From Euryarchaeota archaeon UBA439 (GTDB lineage: Archaea; Thermoplasmatota; Poseidoniia; Poseidoniales; Thalassarchaeaceae), in the NCBI GenBank assembly GCA_002497245.1, contig DANB01000023.1:2579-65529 (forward strand): a stretch of DNA of 62,951 bases. Reading direction: 5' to 3'. The position numbers were made by a program, and so were the translations under genes. Under the pieces are notes generated by a model. It was given only the letters and a program-made list of their open reading frames with translations. It ran no database searches and was not told the DNA's origin. How positions within the stretch are numbered: the first letter of the stretch is position 1; each line of letters opens with the position of its first letter. Of the stretch, positions 25,054 through 34,600 are shown piece after piece.

Positions 25054-26187
25054 TTACATCTTTTCCAAGGCAATTGAAATTCCCATTCCACCGCCTATGC
25101 ACATAGTTGCTATAGCTCGTTTAGAATTGGTAGATTGAAGGAGACTAGCGGCTTTACCAGTAATTCGGGCTCCAGAGGCGCCAAGAGGATGTCCTATCGC
25201 TAGTGCACCTCCATGTAAATTAACGATCTCAGGATTAATCTGCAAATCATCAATTACCGCTAGACTTTGGCTAGAAAATGCCTCATTTAATTCAAATAAA
25301 TCTACATCATCTATATCCCAATTGGCCCTTTTTAGAACTTTTTTAATTGCCTCGATGGGTCCTATTCCCATAACATCAGGAGCGCAACCTGTAACAGCAC
25401 CTGCTACAATTCTAGCAATAGGTTTGAGATTATTTTTTTCTGCGAAATCTTCACTACATACAACCATGAAAACAGCACCGTCAGTTAGTGGCGAAGAAGT
25501 TGCTGCTGTAACTAATCCATCATCTCCAAATGCAGGATTAAGCTTGGCCATTGATTCCAAATTAGTGTTACCACGTATGCACCCATCCTCGCTTATTATT
25601 CCATCATCACTTTGAATACTTACGATTTCATTGGCTAATAGACCATTACTTTGAGCAGATGCAGCTTTTTGATGAGATAAGAGAGCAAACTCTTCATGTT
25701 GCAGACGTGTTTGATTCCAAGCCTTGGCAACATTCTCAGCAGTTTGACCCATGCCGATGTAAGCATCGGGAAATTTGTCTTCTAATTCGGAAGAAGGACT
25801 CCAATTGAAACCTCTTCTTTGGACGCGGCTCATAGACTCAACACCACCTACTAAGATACAATCCCCCCAACCAACTTCTATATGTGCCGCTGCAGAAAGA
25901 ATCGCCTGCATTGATGATCCGCATAGTCTGTTGATTGTGGCTCCTGGAACAGTATTAGGTAAATCACCTAAAAATGTCAATAAACGCCCTAAATTATAAC
26001 CTTGTTCTCCTTCAGGATAAGCGCAACCTAGAATTAAATCATCAATCATTGAGCCAGATAGATTATTTCTTTTCATCAATTCTCTAATCACTTGACCTGC
26101 CATTTCGTCGGGTCGAACATTTGCTAATTTACCCTTGTGTGCTCTATGAAAGGGAGACCTGAGCCAATCAACAATCACTGCCTTCAT
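25054..26187 (-). CDS. Acetyl-CoA acetyltransferase / 3-ketoacyl-CoA thiolase
   Basis: A 377-residue thiolase. The nucleophilic Cys lies in NRLCGSSMQAI. The His of NEAFSSQSL and the Cys-His loop of GGALAIGHPLGASGARI and ATMCIGGGMGISI complete the active site. It begins IVDWLRSPFHRAHKGKLANVRPDEMAGQVI, as in degradative bacterial-type thiolases. With the acyl-CoA dehydrogenase at the window start this is consistent with fatty-acid beta-oxidation, though acetoacetyl-CoA synthesis for the mevalonate pathway is also possible. Archaeal mevalonate thiolases usually lack the N-terminal RSPF pattern, so degradation is slightly favoured. Confidence 0.93.
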   Translation of the reverse strand: MKAVIVDWLRSPFHRAHKGKLANVRPDEMAGQVIRELMKRNNLSGSMIDDLILGCAYPEGEQGYNLGRLLTFLGDLPNTVPGATINRLCGSSMQAILSAAAHIEVGWGDCILVGGVESMSRVQRRGFNWSPSSELEDKFPDAYIGMGQTAENVAKAWNQTRLQHEEFALLSHQKAASAQSNGLLANEIVSIQSDDGIISEDGCIRGNTNLESMAKLNPAFGDDGLVTAATSSPLTDGAVFMVVCSEDFAEKNNLKPIARIVAGAVTGCAPDVMGIGPIEAIKKVLKRANWDIDDVDLFELNEAFSSQSLAVIDDLQINPEIVNLHGGALAIGHPLGASGARITGKAASLLQSTNSKRAIATMCIGGGMGISIALEKM

Positions 26188-26300
26188 ATATCTCCGAGAA
26201 CAACATACAACATAATTATTGGCAAGTAATTGATAGTTCAGACCAGACTATATCCACCGTGAGGTTCTTGAAAGAAATTAAACTCGAAGTGTTTGATAAT

Positions 26301-26993
26301 ATGATTAGAGAATGCAGTAGACACGGATATTACTCCGACGACCACCTTTGTCCGGCATGTAATGAAGAAGGGAAATTTATACTACGCTCACGAGAAAGAG
26401 ATAGTCTAGCGAGAAGATTAGCATTGATTTTGAGACACGCTCCGGAGAAATTTGACCTTGAAATGGATATCAACGGTTGGGTTGATGTAAAAGATATAAT
26501 TAGTAGATTTAAGAAACAGAATGAGAGAAGATACCATTGGTTAAGACCTCATCATTTTAGAGCAGTTTCTGAAACTGATGGGAAAGGAAGATATGAGGTC
26601 AGAGGTAACATGATTAGGGCAACATATGGACATACTCTTGAAATTGAATTAGATCTTCCTACCGACAACATACCTCCATCATTGTTCTACCCATGTAATC
26701 CTGATGAAGCTGAGAATCTATTAGAAATTGGAATTACCCCTAGTGGAAGAGCACATGTTCATCTTTCATCAAGTATTAGGTCGGCTGCAGAAGCTGGTAA
26801 GGTACATTACAAACTACCTACATTACTAGAAATTGATACGGCCAGAATGGAAGCAGATGGAGAAACAATTTGGCATGCAGGAGTTACAGTTTACCTTGTT
26901 GAATCTGTAGATTCTAAATATATCACTAAAATATCTAATGATAATCCTGAATATGAAGTTGCAAGAGCAAGATGGGTAGATGAAGAAGAATAA
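26301..26993 (+). CDS. kptA: RNA 2'-phosphotransferase Tpt1/KptA
   Basis: A 230-residue protein. An N-terminal zinc-type stretch (CSRHGYYSDDHLCPAC) is followed by the Tpt1 N-lobe RLALILRHAPEKFDLEMDINGWVDV, then GRYEVRGNMIRATYGHT and the ADP-ribosyltransferase lobe PSGRAHVHLSSSIRSAAEAG. Tpt1 removes an internal 2'-phosphate from RNA using NAD, releasing ADP-ribose 1''-2''-cyclic phosphate. In eukaryotes it finishes tRNA splicing; its archaeal role is unclear. GTG at 26259 is an alternative start adding 14 residues. The extra zinc-type head of about 20 residues is unusual relative to minimal KptA. Confidence 0.9.
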   Translation: MIRECSRHGYYSDDHLCPACNEEGKFILRSRERDSLARRLALILRHAPEKFDLEMDINGWVDVKDIISRFKKQNERRYHWLRPHHFRAVSETDGKGRYEVRGNMIRATYGHTLEIELDLPTDNIPPSLFYPCNPDEAENLLEIGITPSGRAHVHLSSSIRSAAEAGKVHYKLPTLLEIDTARMEADGETIWHAGVTVYLVESVDSKYITKISNDNPEYEVARARWVDEEE

Positions 26994-27386
26994 TTAAATA
27001 AATTCTCCACAATTTATACAAAAATCAATGTCAGAAGTTATGGGCTTTTCACAAGATGGACAAAAACCACTTGAAGATTCTTTGGAAACTTTCTCATCAG
27101 ACACCACCCTGACTGGAGAGTCTCTTTCAACAAAAGGAGGAGCAATGTCTTGGACAAGACTCATCAAACTACGAAAGTTAATTGTTTCTTGTATTGCACA
27201 TTCTAATTGAATTTGGCGTCTTTCTCTCTCTTCAACATCCTCAATTGACTTGACATCATCTAATTGTGATTGGAGCCATCTTTGGAATTTTTCAATATCG
27301 GATTGGTCTGACACAAACTTTCGAATAAACTCTATGAAATGAACCCATCGTTTAGAAATGCAGAGAAAATGAAATGAATACAGCAA
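26994..27386 (-). CDS. Small zinc-ribbon protein, unknown
   Basis: The frame encodes up to 130 residues, or 106 from GTG at 27314. A charged helical segment (DIEKFQRWLQSQLDDVKSIEDVEERERRQ) is followed by a C-terminal zinc ribbon with CPSC and CINC. The long start at 27386 gives an unlikely hydrophobic/basic head and overlaps the divergent ipk frame, so the shorter form is more likely. No function is recognised. It is convergent with kptA; the genes abut exactly. Confidence 0.55.
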   Translation of the reverse strand: MLYSFHFLCISKRWVHFIEFIRKFVSDQSDIEKFQRWLQSQLDDVKSIEDVEERERRQIQLECAIQETINFRSLMSLVQDIAPPFVERDSPVRVVSDEKVSKESSSGFCPSCEKPITSDIDFCINCGEFI

Positions 27387-27409
27387 TATGTGTAACTCTA
27401 TTCGAAGAC

Positions 27410-28216
27410 ATGGGGTTGGCTGTGTCTAAGAATAAGATTGTGATTAAATTAGGTGGAGGACTAATTACAGATAAATCTCAATACAAAGTAGTTCGGGAAG
27501 ATAGAATTCATTCGGTTTGTAGAGTTATTTCGGAACTAATAGAGGGGGGAAATTCAGTAATAATAGTTCATGGTGCCGGTTCATTCGGCCATCTAGAAGC
27601 GAAAAAATGGAATTTATCGGAAGGATATGATAAAGAAATTATTGATCAACAAAGGTTAGCAGTCAAGAATGTAAGAAATGATATGATTGAATTAAATAAT
27701 TATGTATTAGATAAATTAAAACAATTCAATATTGAAGGGATTTCTCACCCACCATCTAAGTGGGCGAATGACTTAGGGGCTGAATTCAAAGGAGACGTTA
27801 GCATATTGGATAAAGAAAAGGAAGGAATGGTTCAAGTTACTTTCGGAGATGTAGTAGATGTATATGATCACAGAGAATTTGGAATATTATCAGGTGATGA
27901 CCTAATGGTAAGAATATGTAAAGAAATTCCTGACATTACTCATTGTATTTTCCTCCTAGGAGATACTGAAGGGCTACTGACTAAACCTCCTAATGAAGAT
28001 GGTTCAGAACTAATCTCCCTGTGGTCTAGAGAACAAGGAATTACAGGTAGGCATGAATCAAATCAAGATGTCACAGGAGGAATATTTCTGAAAGCCGAAA
28101 GTGCAAGTGAGATTGCTCAGAATATCACTAATGTTTGGATGATTGATGGAAGAAAACCGGAGAGAATCCTTGAACTTCTACAAACTGGCAATACTATTGG
28201 TACTAAAGTAATTTAA
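27410..28216 (+). CDS. Isopentenyl phosphate kinase (IPK)
   Basis: A 268-residue amino-acid-kinase-fold protein. It opens KIVIKLGGGLITDK and carries VHGAGSFGH with His61, matching the IPK catalytic His (His60 in Methanocaldococcus). Later motifs are FGDVVDV, ILSGDD, FLLGDTEGLL and DVTGGI. IPK phosphorylates isopentenyl phosphate to IPP, the last step of the archaeal mevalonate route. ATG at 27410 is preferred; ATG at 27374 would overlap the divergent zinc-ribbon frame. The IDI-prenyl synthase fusion follows after 44 bases on the same strand and would use its product directly. Confidence 0.9.
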   Translation: MGLAVSKNKIVIKLGGGLITDKSQYKVVREDRIHSVCRVISELIEGGNSVIIVHGAGSFGHLEAKKWNLSEGYDKEIIDQQRLAVKNVRNDMIELNNYVLDKLKQFNIEGISHPPSKWANDLGAEFKGDVSILDKEKEGMVQVTFGDVVDVYDHREFGILSGDDLMVRICKEIPDITHCIFLLGDTEGLLTKPPNEDGSELISLWSREQGITGRHESNQDVTGGIFLKAESASEIAQNITNVWMIDGRKPERILELLQTGNTIGTKVI

Positions 28217-28245
28217 TCATTCATCTATTATATGTAATCGTCCTC

Positions 28246-28255
28246 GGAGAGGTGA
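28246..28255 (+). promoter_or_regulatory. Shine-Dalgarno site for IDI-prenyl synthase fusion
   Basis: GGAGAGGTGA ends five bases before the ATG at 28261. It favours that ATG over the GTG at 28252, which lies inside the site. Confidence 0.6.
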
Positions 28256-28260
28256 GAAAC

Positions 28261-29952
28261 ATGGGAGAAGAGACCCAAGATAGCAGTCTAAGTAAACTTG
28301 ATTCATCCCAACTAGAGATGATGAAAGAAATGTGCCTAGTGGTAGATAAAAATGACAAAGTTATTGATTCAGCAAGTAAGATAGATTGCCACAGAGGTAA
28401 AGGAATCAGACATCGGGCATTTAGTGTACTAATCTTTGATTCAGAAAATAGACTTCTGATGCAGCAGAGGGCTATAGAAAAAATTACGTTTCCAGGAATA
28501 TGGGCCAATAGTTGTTGCAGTCACCCTTTAGATATTGAAAATGAGAATGGAGATGCAATAAAGGGAGTCATTCATGCCAGTAAAAGAAAGATGTTCCAAG
28601 AATTAGGAATTCCTGAAGAGGTCTCATCTAATTGGGAGTTTAATCACATAGGTAGGTTTGAGTATAGTTGTAGATGGGACGATGAATGGATTGAACATGA
28701 AATAGATCATGTCATAATAGTCAGAGCGACACCCGAATTATCAATTAATGAGAATGAAATAAAGGAAACAAAATGGCTCAACCATCAAGAAATTATTCAC
28801 ATGTTAGAAGGTGAAAATGAATGGGCCGATGCCATAATTGCACCATGGTTCAGAATGATCTGGAAACATTTCATAGAGCCTGATTATCCAGACATGGAAG
28901 CATTACTAAAGAGTAAATCGTCAAATATAATTAATTGTGGCAGGCTATCAATAAATAATAAATCAGATAGTCAGGAGCTGAAATCGGCACTTAGTAGACA
29001 TAAAGAAGTTGTAGAAAAGGAAATAATGAAATCAATGGATAAGATTAGGCAAAATAGACTGCACGGTGCTATGACACATCTTTTTACAGGTGGAGGAAAA
29101 AGATACAGAGCAATTCTCCCTAGATTAGTAGGAGAAGCAACCGGAAACGCGCATGAGGGACATTACACTCTAGGCTCAAGTATAGAAATTATACACAACT
29201 TCACACTTGTTCACGACGATATCATGGATCAAGACCCTATTAGACGGGGGTTGAATGCTGTACATGTTGAATACGATGATGCAACTGCAATAAATGCTGG
29301 AGATGCAATGCTCGCAGTTGGATTTGAGATATTAGCAGATTCTGATGAGATTAGTCCTGAGAATCTTAAGTTTCTAGTTCAGTCTATTGGTGAGATGGTA
29401 AGAAGAGTAGCAGAAGGGCAACAGGAAGATTTCGACTTCGAACAAAGAGAATATGTTAGTGAAGAAGAATATATTGCTATGATTGCAGGTAAGACTAGTG
29501 CGATGTTTGAAACTTGTGCAGAGACAGGTGCAAAGCTTGCTGGTGCCGATTCAGAAACTGTAGAAAACATGGCAGTTTGGGGACTTAAATTAGGATTATG
29601 CTTCCAGTTAATGGATGACTTGATTGATATCACAGGAGATACCGCGACTCTAGGTAAACCGGCTGGCTCTGACGTAGTTCAAGGTAAAAAAACACTAATC
29701 GCGATTCATGCATTAGATAGTGGGAATGATTTGCCCACATTCTCAAAAGTATATGGTAAAGGAAAATGCTCTGATGAAGACTTAGCTAAAGCAGTTGAAG
29801 AATTAAGAAATAATGGATCTATTGATTATGCCATGGATAGAGCAATGAGATATCACTCAGAAGCGCATAGTATTCTTGATGGACTCAAACCATCTCCTGC
29901 ATTGGAAGTTCTAAGGCAACTTACTGATATGCAATTAACAAGAATTAATTAA
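28261..29952 (+). CDS. Fused type I isopentenyl-diphosphate isomerase and geranylgeranyl-type diphosphate synthase
   Basis: A 563-residue two-domain enzyme. Residues about 20-225 are a Nudix-fold type I IDI close to the eukaryotic form: ITFPGIWANSCCSHPL with catalytic Cys86, and EWIEHEIDHVI with Glu145-His146-Glu147. Residues about 245-560 are a trans-prenyl synthase: GGGKRYRA, first Asp motif DDIMD (319-323), GDAMLAVGFEIL, and second Asp motif DDLID (452-456). Phe314, five residues before the first Asp motif, fits a C20 product by analogy with Sulfolobus GGPP synthase. The fusion couples IPP-to-DMAPP isomerisation to chain elongation for archaeal lipids. ipk lies upstream on the same strand. 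Type I IDI is uncommon in archaea, where type II prevails. Confidence 0.92.
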   Translation: MGEETQDSSLSKLDSSQLEMMKEMCLVVDKNDKVIDSASKIDCHRGKGIRHRAFSVLIFDSENRLLMQQRAIEKITFPGIWANSCCSHPLDIENENGDAIKGVIHASKRKMFQELGIPEEVSSNWEFNHIGRFEYSCRWDDEWIEHEIDHVIIVRATPELSINENEIKETKWLNHQEIIHMLEGENEWADAIIAPWFRMIWKHFIEPDYPDMEALLKSKSSNIINCGRLSINNKSDSQELKSALSRHKEVVEKEIMKSMDKIRQNRLHGAMTHLFTGGGKRYRAILPRLVGEATGNAHEGHYTLGSSIEIIHNFTLVHDDIMDQDPIRRGLNAVHVEYDDATAINAGDAMLAVGFEILADSDEISPENLKFLVQSIGEMVRRVAEGQQEDFDFEQREYVSEEEYIAMIAGKTSAMFETCAETGAKLAGADSETVENMAVWGLKLGLCFQLMDDLIDITGDTATLGKPAGSDVVQGKKTLIAIHALDSGNDLPTFSKVYGKGKCSDEDLAKAVEELRNNGSIDYAMDRAMRYHSEAHSILDGLKPSPALEVLRQLTDMQLTRIN

Positions 29953-30547
29953 TGCATATAGCATCTAATTCACTAACTATATCTCCGTCAATATTTCTCA
30001 TAGTAGCATAGACTCTGTCACCTATTTTCAAAGGCCCAACTCCCTTTGGTGTTCCGGTCCAAATGTAATCTCCGGGAGATAAATCATACCATTTTTTAAG
30101 ATGGAAAAGTAAGGTATCAATATCATGTACCATCAGACTAGTTTTCGCATTCTGTCTTAGTTCATCATTGACTAATAAGGAAATTTCTTTGACCCTTTCA
30201 TCCCAATCATTCCATGTTCCTAAAACTGCTGAACCCCTAAATGATTTACCTTCAGTCCATGGCCAACCTTTTTGCTTAGCTAATCCCTGATGAGTACGAT
30301 TAGTTGTATCGCATCCAACACACATGGATTCGGGGAACAAGTTTTCATCTAATCTGATTACCAATTCCACTTCATGATCTATGTGATCATTATCATTCAT
30401 CAATTTTATTACATTTTTACCATTAATATCTGAGAGGACATGGGAGGACTCTGGCATAATAAAAAATCTAGGATAATCAGTAATATCGCCACCAATTTCT
30501 TCTGCATGTGCAACATAATTCCTAAAGCAAGCCCAACCTACTGGCAT
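29945..30547 (-). CDS. Fumarylacetoacetate hydrolase (FAH) family protein
   Basis: A 200-residue FAH-fold protein. The metal-binding segment IDHEVELVIRLDE, the SFRGSAVLG region (GKSF...), and the C-terminal WTGTPKGVGPLKIGD are typical. The family includes acylpyruvases and oxaloacetate decarboxylases/tautomerases (FAHD1-like). Length matches the short bacterial YcgM type. The substrate is not visible from sequence. The N-terminal MPVGWACFRNYVAHAEE resembles the usual G-x-N-Y-x-x-H opening. Its end overlaps the convergent fusion gene by eight bases. Confidence 0.85.
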   Translation of the reverse strand: MPVGWACFRNYVAHAEEIGGDITDYPRFFIMPESSHVLSDINGKNVIKLMNDNDHIDHEVELVIRLDENLFPESMCVGCDTTNRTHQGLAKQKGWPWTEGKSFRGSAVLGTWNDWDERVKEISLLVNDELRQNAKTSLMVHDIDTLLFHLKKWYDLSPGDYIWTGTPKGVGPLKIGDRVYATMRNIDGDIVSELDAICIN

Positions 30548-30610
30548 AATCCATCCTAGAGGATATAGGTCTTGACTGCATCGATTGTAAGGAATAAATC
30601 AATAGGGTTG

Positions 30611-30619
30611 AAAATATAT
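30611..30619 (+). promoter_or_regulatory. TATA box for dnaJ
   Basis: AAAATATAT lies 27 to 19 bases upstream of the dnaJ ATG at 30638, the position expected for a leaderless archaeal transcript. There is no Shine-Dalgarno sequence between them. Confidence 0.5.
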
Positions 30620-30637
30620 GAGCCTTTAGTAGTAATC

Positions 30638-31600
30638 ATGGACGATAACCCGTATACCATCTTGGGAGTTACTAAAGATGCTACGGATGCAGAAATAAAG
30701 AGAGTTTACAGGAAATTAGCAAGACAGTATCATCCTGACAGAAATCCAAATGATGCAGCGGCTGAAGAAAAATTCAAGTCAATACAATCTGCTTATGATA
30801 AGATCGGAACTAAAGAATCAAGAAAAGAGTATGATAATAGAGATAGAATGAATGATATTTTCGGCAATGGGAATCCCTTCTCTGGTTTCGGAGGAGGATT
30901 TTCTGGAGGTGTTGATATTGGCGATATATTTTCACAGTTTGTTGGTGGAAGAGGAAGGTCAGGAAATAATTTTAATCAACAAAGAGAAAGAAGTTCTAGC
31001 AGTCCAAATAATGAGATTAAAAGAGGCAGCGATATTGAATCTGCATTGGACGTTTCTCTAGATGATGCAAAAAAAGGAAAGGAAATCAAATTTAATCATA
31101 GAAGACTTAAAATTTGTAAAAAATGTAACGGAACTACATTTGGTACCACAAAAAGTTGTATAGAATGTAATGCAATGGGAATTACAACAAGGGAATCAAC
31201 AATTACTGTTAAAGTTCCGCCAGGTGCAGTACAAGGACAGCAGTTAAGATTGAAAAAAATGGGTAATGAGCATCCTAATGGCGAACCTGGAGATTTGATT
31301 ATTAATATTAGACTGGATGCAGAAGAAGGTAGAAGATGGGAAAATGGAAGGTTGATTCAAGAAGTATCAATTAGTTATAGCACATTGATTCTTGGTGGCA
31401 AAATAGAAATTAGAACACCCTCCAATAAAAGAATACAAATTGATATACCTGCAAATAGTAAAATTGGAGATAGGAGAAGATTGAATGGGCACGGACATGA
31501 TGGAGGTCCTCTGGATATCGAATTATCGATATTAGAACCTGAAAAATTAACAAAGAAACAGATACAAGCGTTGGAAAAATTGAAAGAATCTGGATTATGA
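30638..31600 (+). CDS. dnaJ: DnaJ (Hsp40) with reduced zinc finger
   Basis: A 320-residue co-chaperone. The J domain spans residues 1-70 with HPD at 32-34. A Gly/Phe-rich region (74-105), a Ser/Asn linker, a central cysteine region and the C-terminal client-binding domain (VKVPPGAVQGQQLRLKKMG, GPLDIEL) follow. The central region has only two CxxC motifs (Cys160/163 and Cys174/177) instead of the usual four CxxCxGxG repeats, so one zinc site at most. ATG at 30638 is chosen because the J domain begins there and a TATA box fits; the longer frame from 30572 is unlikely. No dnaK or grpE is nearby. Confidence 0.92.
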   Translation: MDDNPYTILGVTKDATDAEIKRVYRKLARQYHPDRNPNDAAAEEKFKSIQSAYDKIGTKESRKEYDNRDRMNDIFGNGNPFSGFGGGFSGGVDIGDIFSQFVGGRGRSGNNFNQQRERSSSSPNNEIKRGSDIESALDVSLDDAKKGKEIKFNHRRLKICKKCNGTTFGTTKSCIECNAMGITTRESTITVKVPPGAVQGQQLRLKKMGNEHPNGEPGDLIINIRLDAEEGRRWENGRLIQEVSISYSTLILGGKIEIRTPSNKRIQIDIPANSKIGDRRRLNGHGHDGGPLDIELSILEPEKLTKKQIQALEKLKESGL

Positions 31601-31643
31601 ATAATTACAATGAATCATATACGAGATTAGTCATGATATACCC

Positions 31644-34600
31644 ATGAGAGACTTCAGGAAAGTTGCATCAGTACTAATTCCTAAGAGGAAGAAGGTACAT
31701 CTGGCAGTACTGATACTGTCATTATTGATGATTCCCGGATTCAATGCTACATTAACTCCTATTGATATTGAATCATACAATTTGGAATCCCCAGAATTAG
31801 AAGCAGCAGAAGTAATGAGAGAAGAATTCTCAGGAGCTGGAAATATTTGGGGCTTCGGATTATTTGTTAAAGACTCGGAATATTTTGGTGAAATGCCTTC
31901 GGAAGTCTCTCAAATAGATGAATTCTCAGGAGTTAATTCGGGTCAAGATGAACCATTGGGAGGAATTCTGAATTTATCAGTTCTAAGAGAAATCGATCGG
32001 AAAGCTAGTTTCTTATCAGAACATGAAATTTCAGAGTACTATCTGGCATTTGCATCGGAAATATCGGGGAAGCCAATTATTGGAGTACTAGATTTAGCTA
32101 CAGAATTTAGAGTATTCATGGCAGATGAATCTCTTTTAACTAAACCACAATTTAATCCTGAGACTCTCAGAATGGAAGATGCACCTACAAATTGGTCGGA
32201 TTGTGGAGTTCTAGAATGTCTGACATTTGATGATGAAAATATAACTCAAGAACACATTGATTTAGCCGCACACAGAATGGCAAATAATAGTAAAGGAGCA
32301 TTTCTAAGATTTCTTTCCATAGATAGAGCCTTTGTGGAGGATAATAATAGCTCATTATTAGGCCCAATAGGAGGGACATTGGGTGAAAATGGGACTATAC
32401 AAGCAGATTCATGGGGTTATGGAAGATGGTCCGCATCTTCAGCATGGCTAATACTAAATCTAGATAGACAAAAAATGCAGAATGAAGGATGGACATTTAC
32501 ATGGATGAATGCAAGTAATGAATGGGGATATGAACTAGAAGGCGTAGAGCTTTCTACCGACCCTATTAGATACACTATAGATGAATGCAAAGAGAAAGAA
32601 GAGAATAAACAACCATTATGCTCAGTTGAATGGTTATATCTCTCCATAGAAGAAGATTTGAGAGCACAGGATGATTTAGTAGCAACAATACTGTTGGGAG
32701 AAGGCCCAAATGTTGAAGTAAATAGAGAACTTCTTTCTAGTGTATATTTGATTATCTTAATGGCTATTGTAGTTATTATATTATTATGGCTTAGTTTGAG
32801 AAGATTATCAGATGTTATAATTGTGTGTACAGGATTAGTTCTTTCTTTGTTATGGATGCAAGGATTAATCGGTTGGAGTATTATTTTTGGAAATAAATAT
32901 AGTTTAGAAATTATTTTTAGATCACAGTTTTCTAATTTGCTACCAATCCTAATTTTAGCCTTGGGTATAGATGATAGCCTGCATGCATTACATCGATATA
33001 AGGAAGAAAGGAAGAAAGGGAAATCAAGTAAAGAATCTGCTGAAGAGTCTATTTCACGTGTAGGTAGGGCCATTCTTTTGACATCAACTACAACGATTGT
33101 GGCTTTTCTAGCCAATCTCACATCAAATATCGCTGCGTTGAGATCTTTTGGAATTGAAGCCGGTTTAGGAGTTGCCTCGGCTTTTCTATTAACTGGACTT
33201 TGGGTACCTCTGGTAAGGTTAGATGTCGATTTATGGCTAGATAAAAGAGGTAAATTAGAAAAAGACAATGAAGATCAAATACATATTATTCCTAAAGAAT
33301 GGTTAGTAAATCTAACTTCATTTTCTGCGAATAAAGGAGCCTCTGTAGCAATTATTGCTCTACTAATAACATTGTTAGCTGCTCCTCTAATGTATTCTCT
33401 TGAAGGAGATTTTCAGATTGATGATTTCTTAGATGAAGATTCAGATTTTGCTCAAGGTGTTTTCCTTGTCAATCAAAGATTTATGGATGGAGAGCCAGGA
33501 TATATATTGGTTGAAGGAGATATTGCAAATCCAAAGGTTATCAAAGCTATAACTGAAACTAGGGAAAATATGAATTCTCACGATAGAGAATTAGACCCGG
33601 ATCAGATCTCAAGGACCCCTTCAGGAGAAGTTGAACTAATAGCGTTAGATGAAATATTGATATTTGCACAAGCTGCGATGTACGAGAATATTACTCCTTT
33701 TGAAGAAGCAGGATGGGATTCAACAGAAGATGATGGAGGGCTTGACTGTGAAACAATGAGTCTATTATATCCAGGAGTGGGGATAAGAAAGATACCTGTT
33801 TTAGAAGATAGAGATTGCTTAGTTTTCCTATATGGTTTTATTTTGACTAGAGGGGTACCTGCTAGTGGCGGTTATCCTGCTTTACCGCCAACAATTACTT
33901 CTGAATATATTCAAGCAAGTACAATTATTGATTTTGAAAAACCATGGCTAGATAAATCTGGCGAGACGCCGAAATATACGCGCATGACAATGAGATTTGG
34001 TCTTTCAAATGCAGAACAGTTTGCAAAGATAGGGCCAGCTTTGGATCAACTCATGGATGATATGCAGCCATTTCAGAATCTTTCTTCCACTAACATTGTA
34101 AAGAGAGGAGACATAAATTCCGCATTTATTTCCGATGATTATCCTGTCACGTGGGCAATACCTACAGGAGACCCTGTGACTAGATTTGTGGCAGCTGATT
34201 CTATGCAGAATGAAATGCAGTCAACATTATTCTTAGGATTAGTATTCTGCACATTCACTCTTTGGTGGGGCTTTAGAGATGAACATAAACTCACGGAAAG
34301 ACTAGGGATGATTAGAGAAAAGAAAGTTATTTACTCTGTGAAGACTATACTTGCAATGATGTTCACCGGAGGAATAATGACATTTTTAGTAAGTTCTAAA
34401 GTAGGTATTATTTTTGCAGGTTTAACTCTCGGACTGAGTATTTTCTGGGGGATCTCAGGCTTTGGTATTGCAGTGATTACCACAACTCCGATTTTTATTG
34501 TTATAATATGGCTATATGGATTAATCGAAGTTGCTGGCTATGGACTAAACATGGTAACTGTAGCAATCGCCGCAATGTCCTTAGGTGTGGGTATTGATTA

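Noticed and set aside
32417..33268. 283-residue open frame on the minus strand opposite the RND gene
   Set aside because: It is a shadow of the strongly supported RND helices; its translation is Ser/Leu-rich with no family motif.
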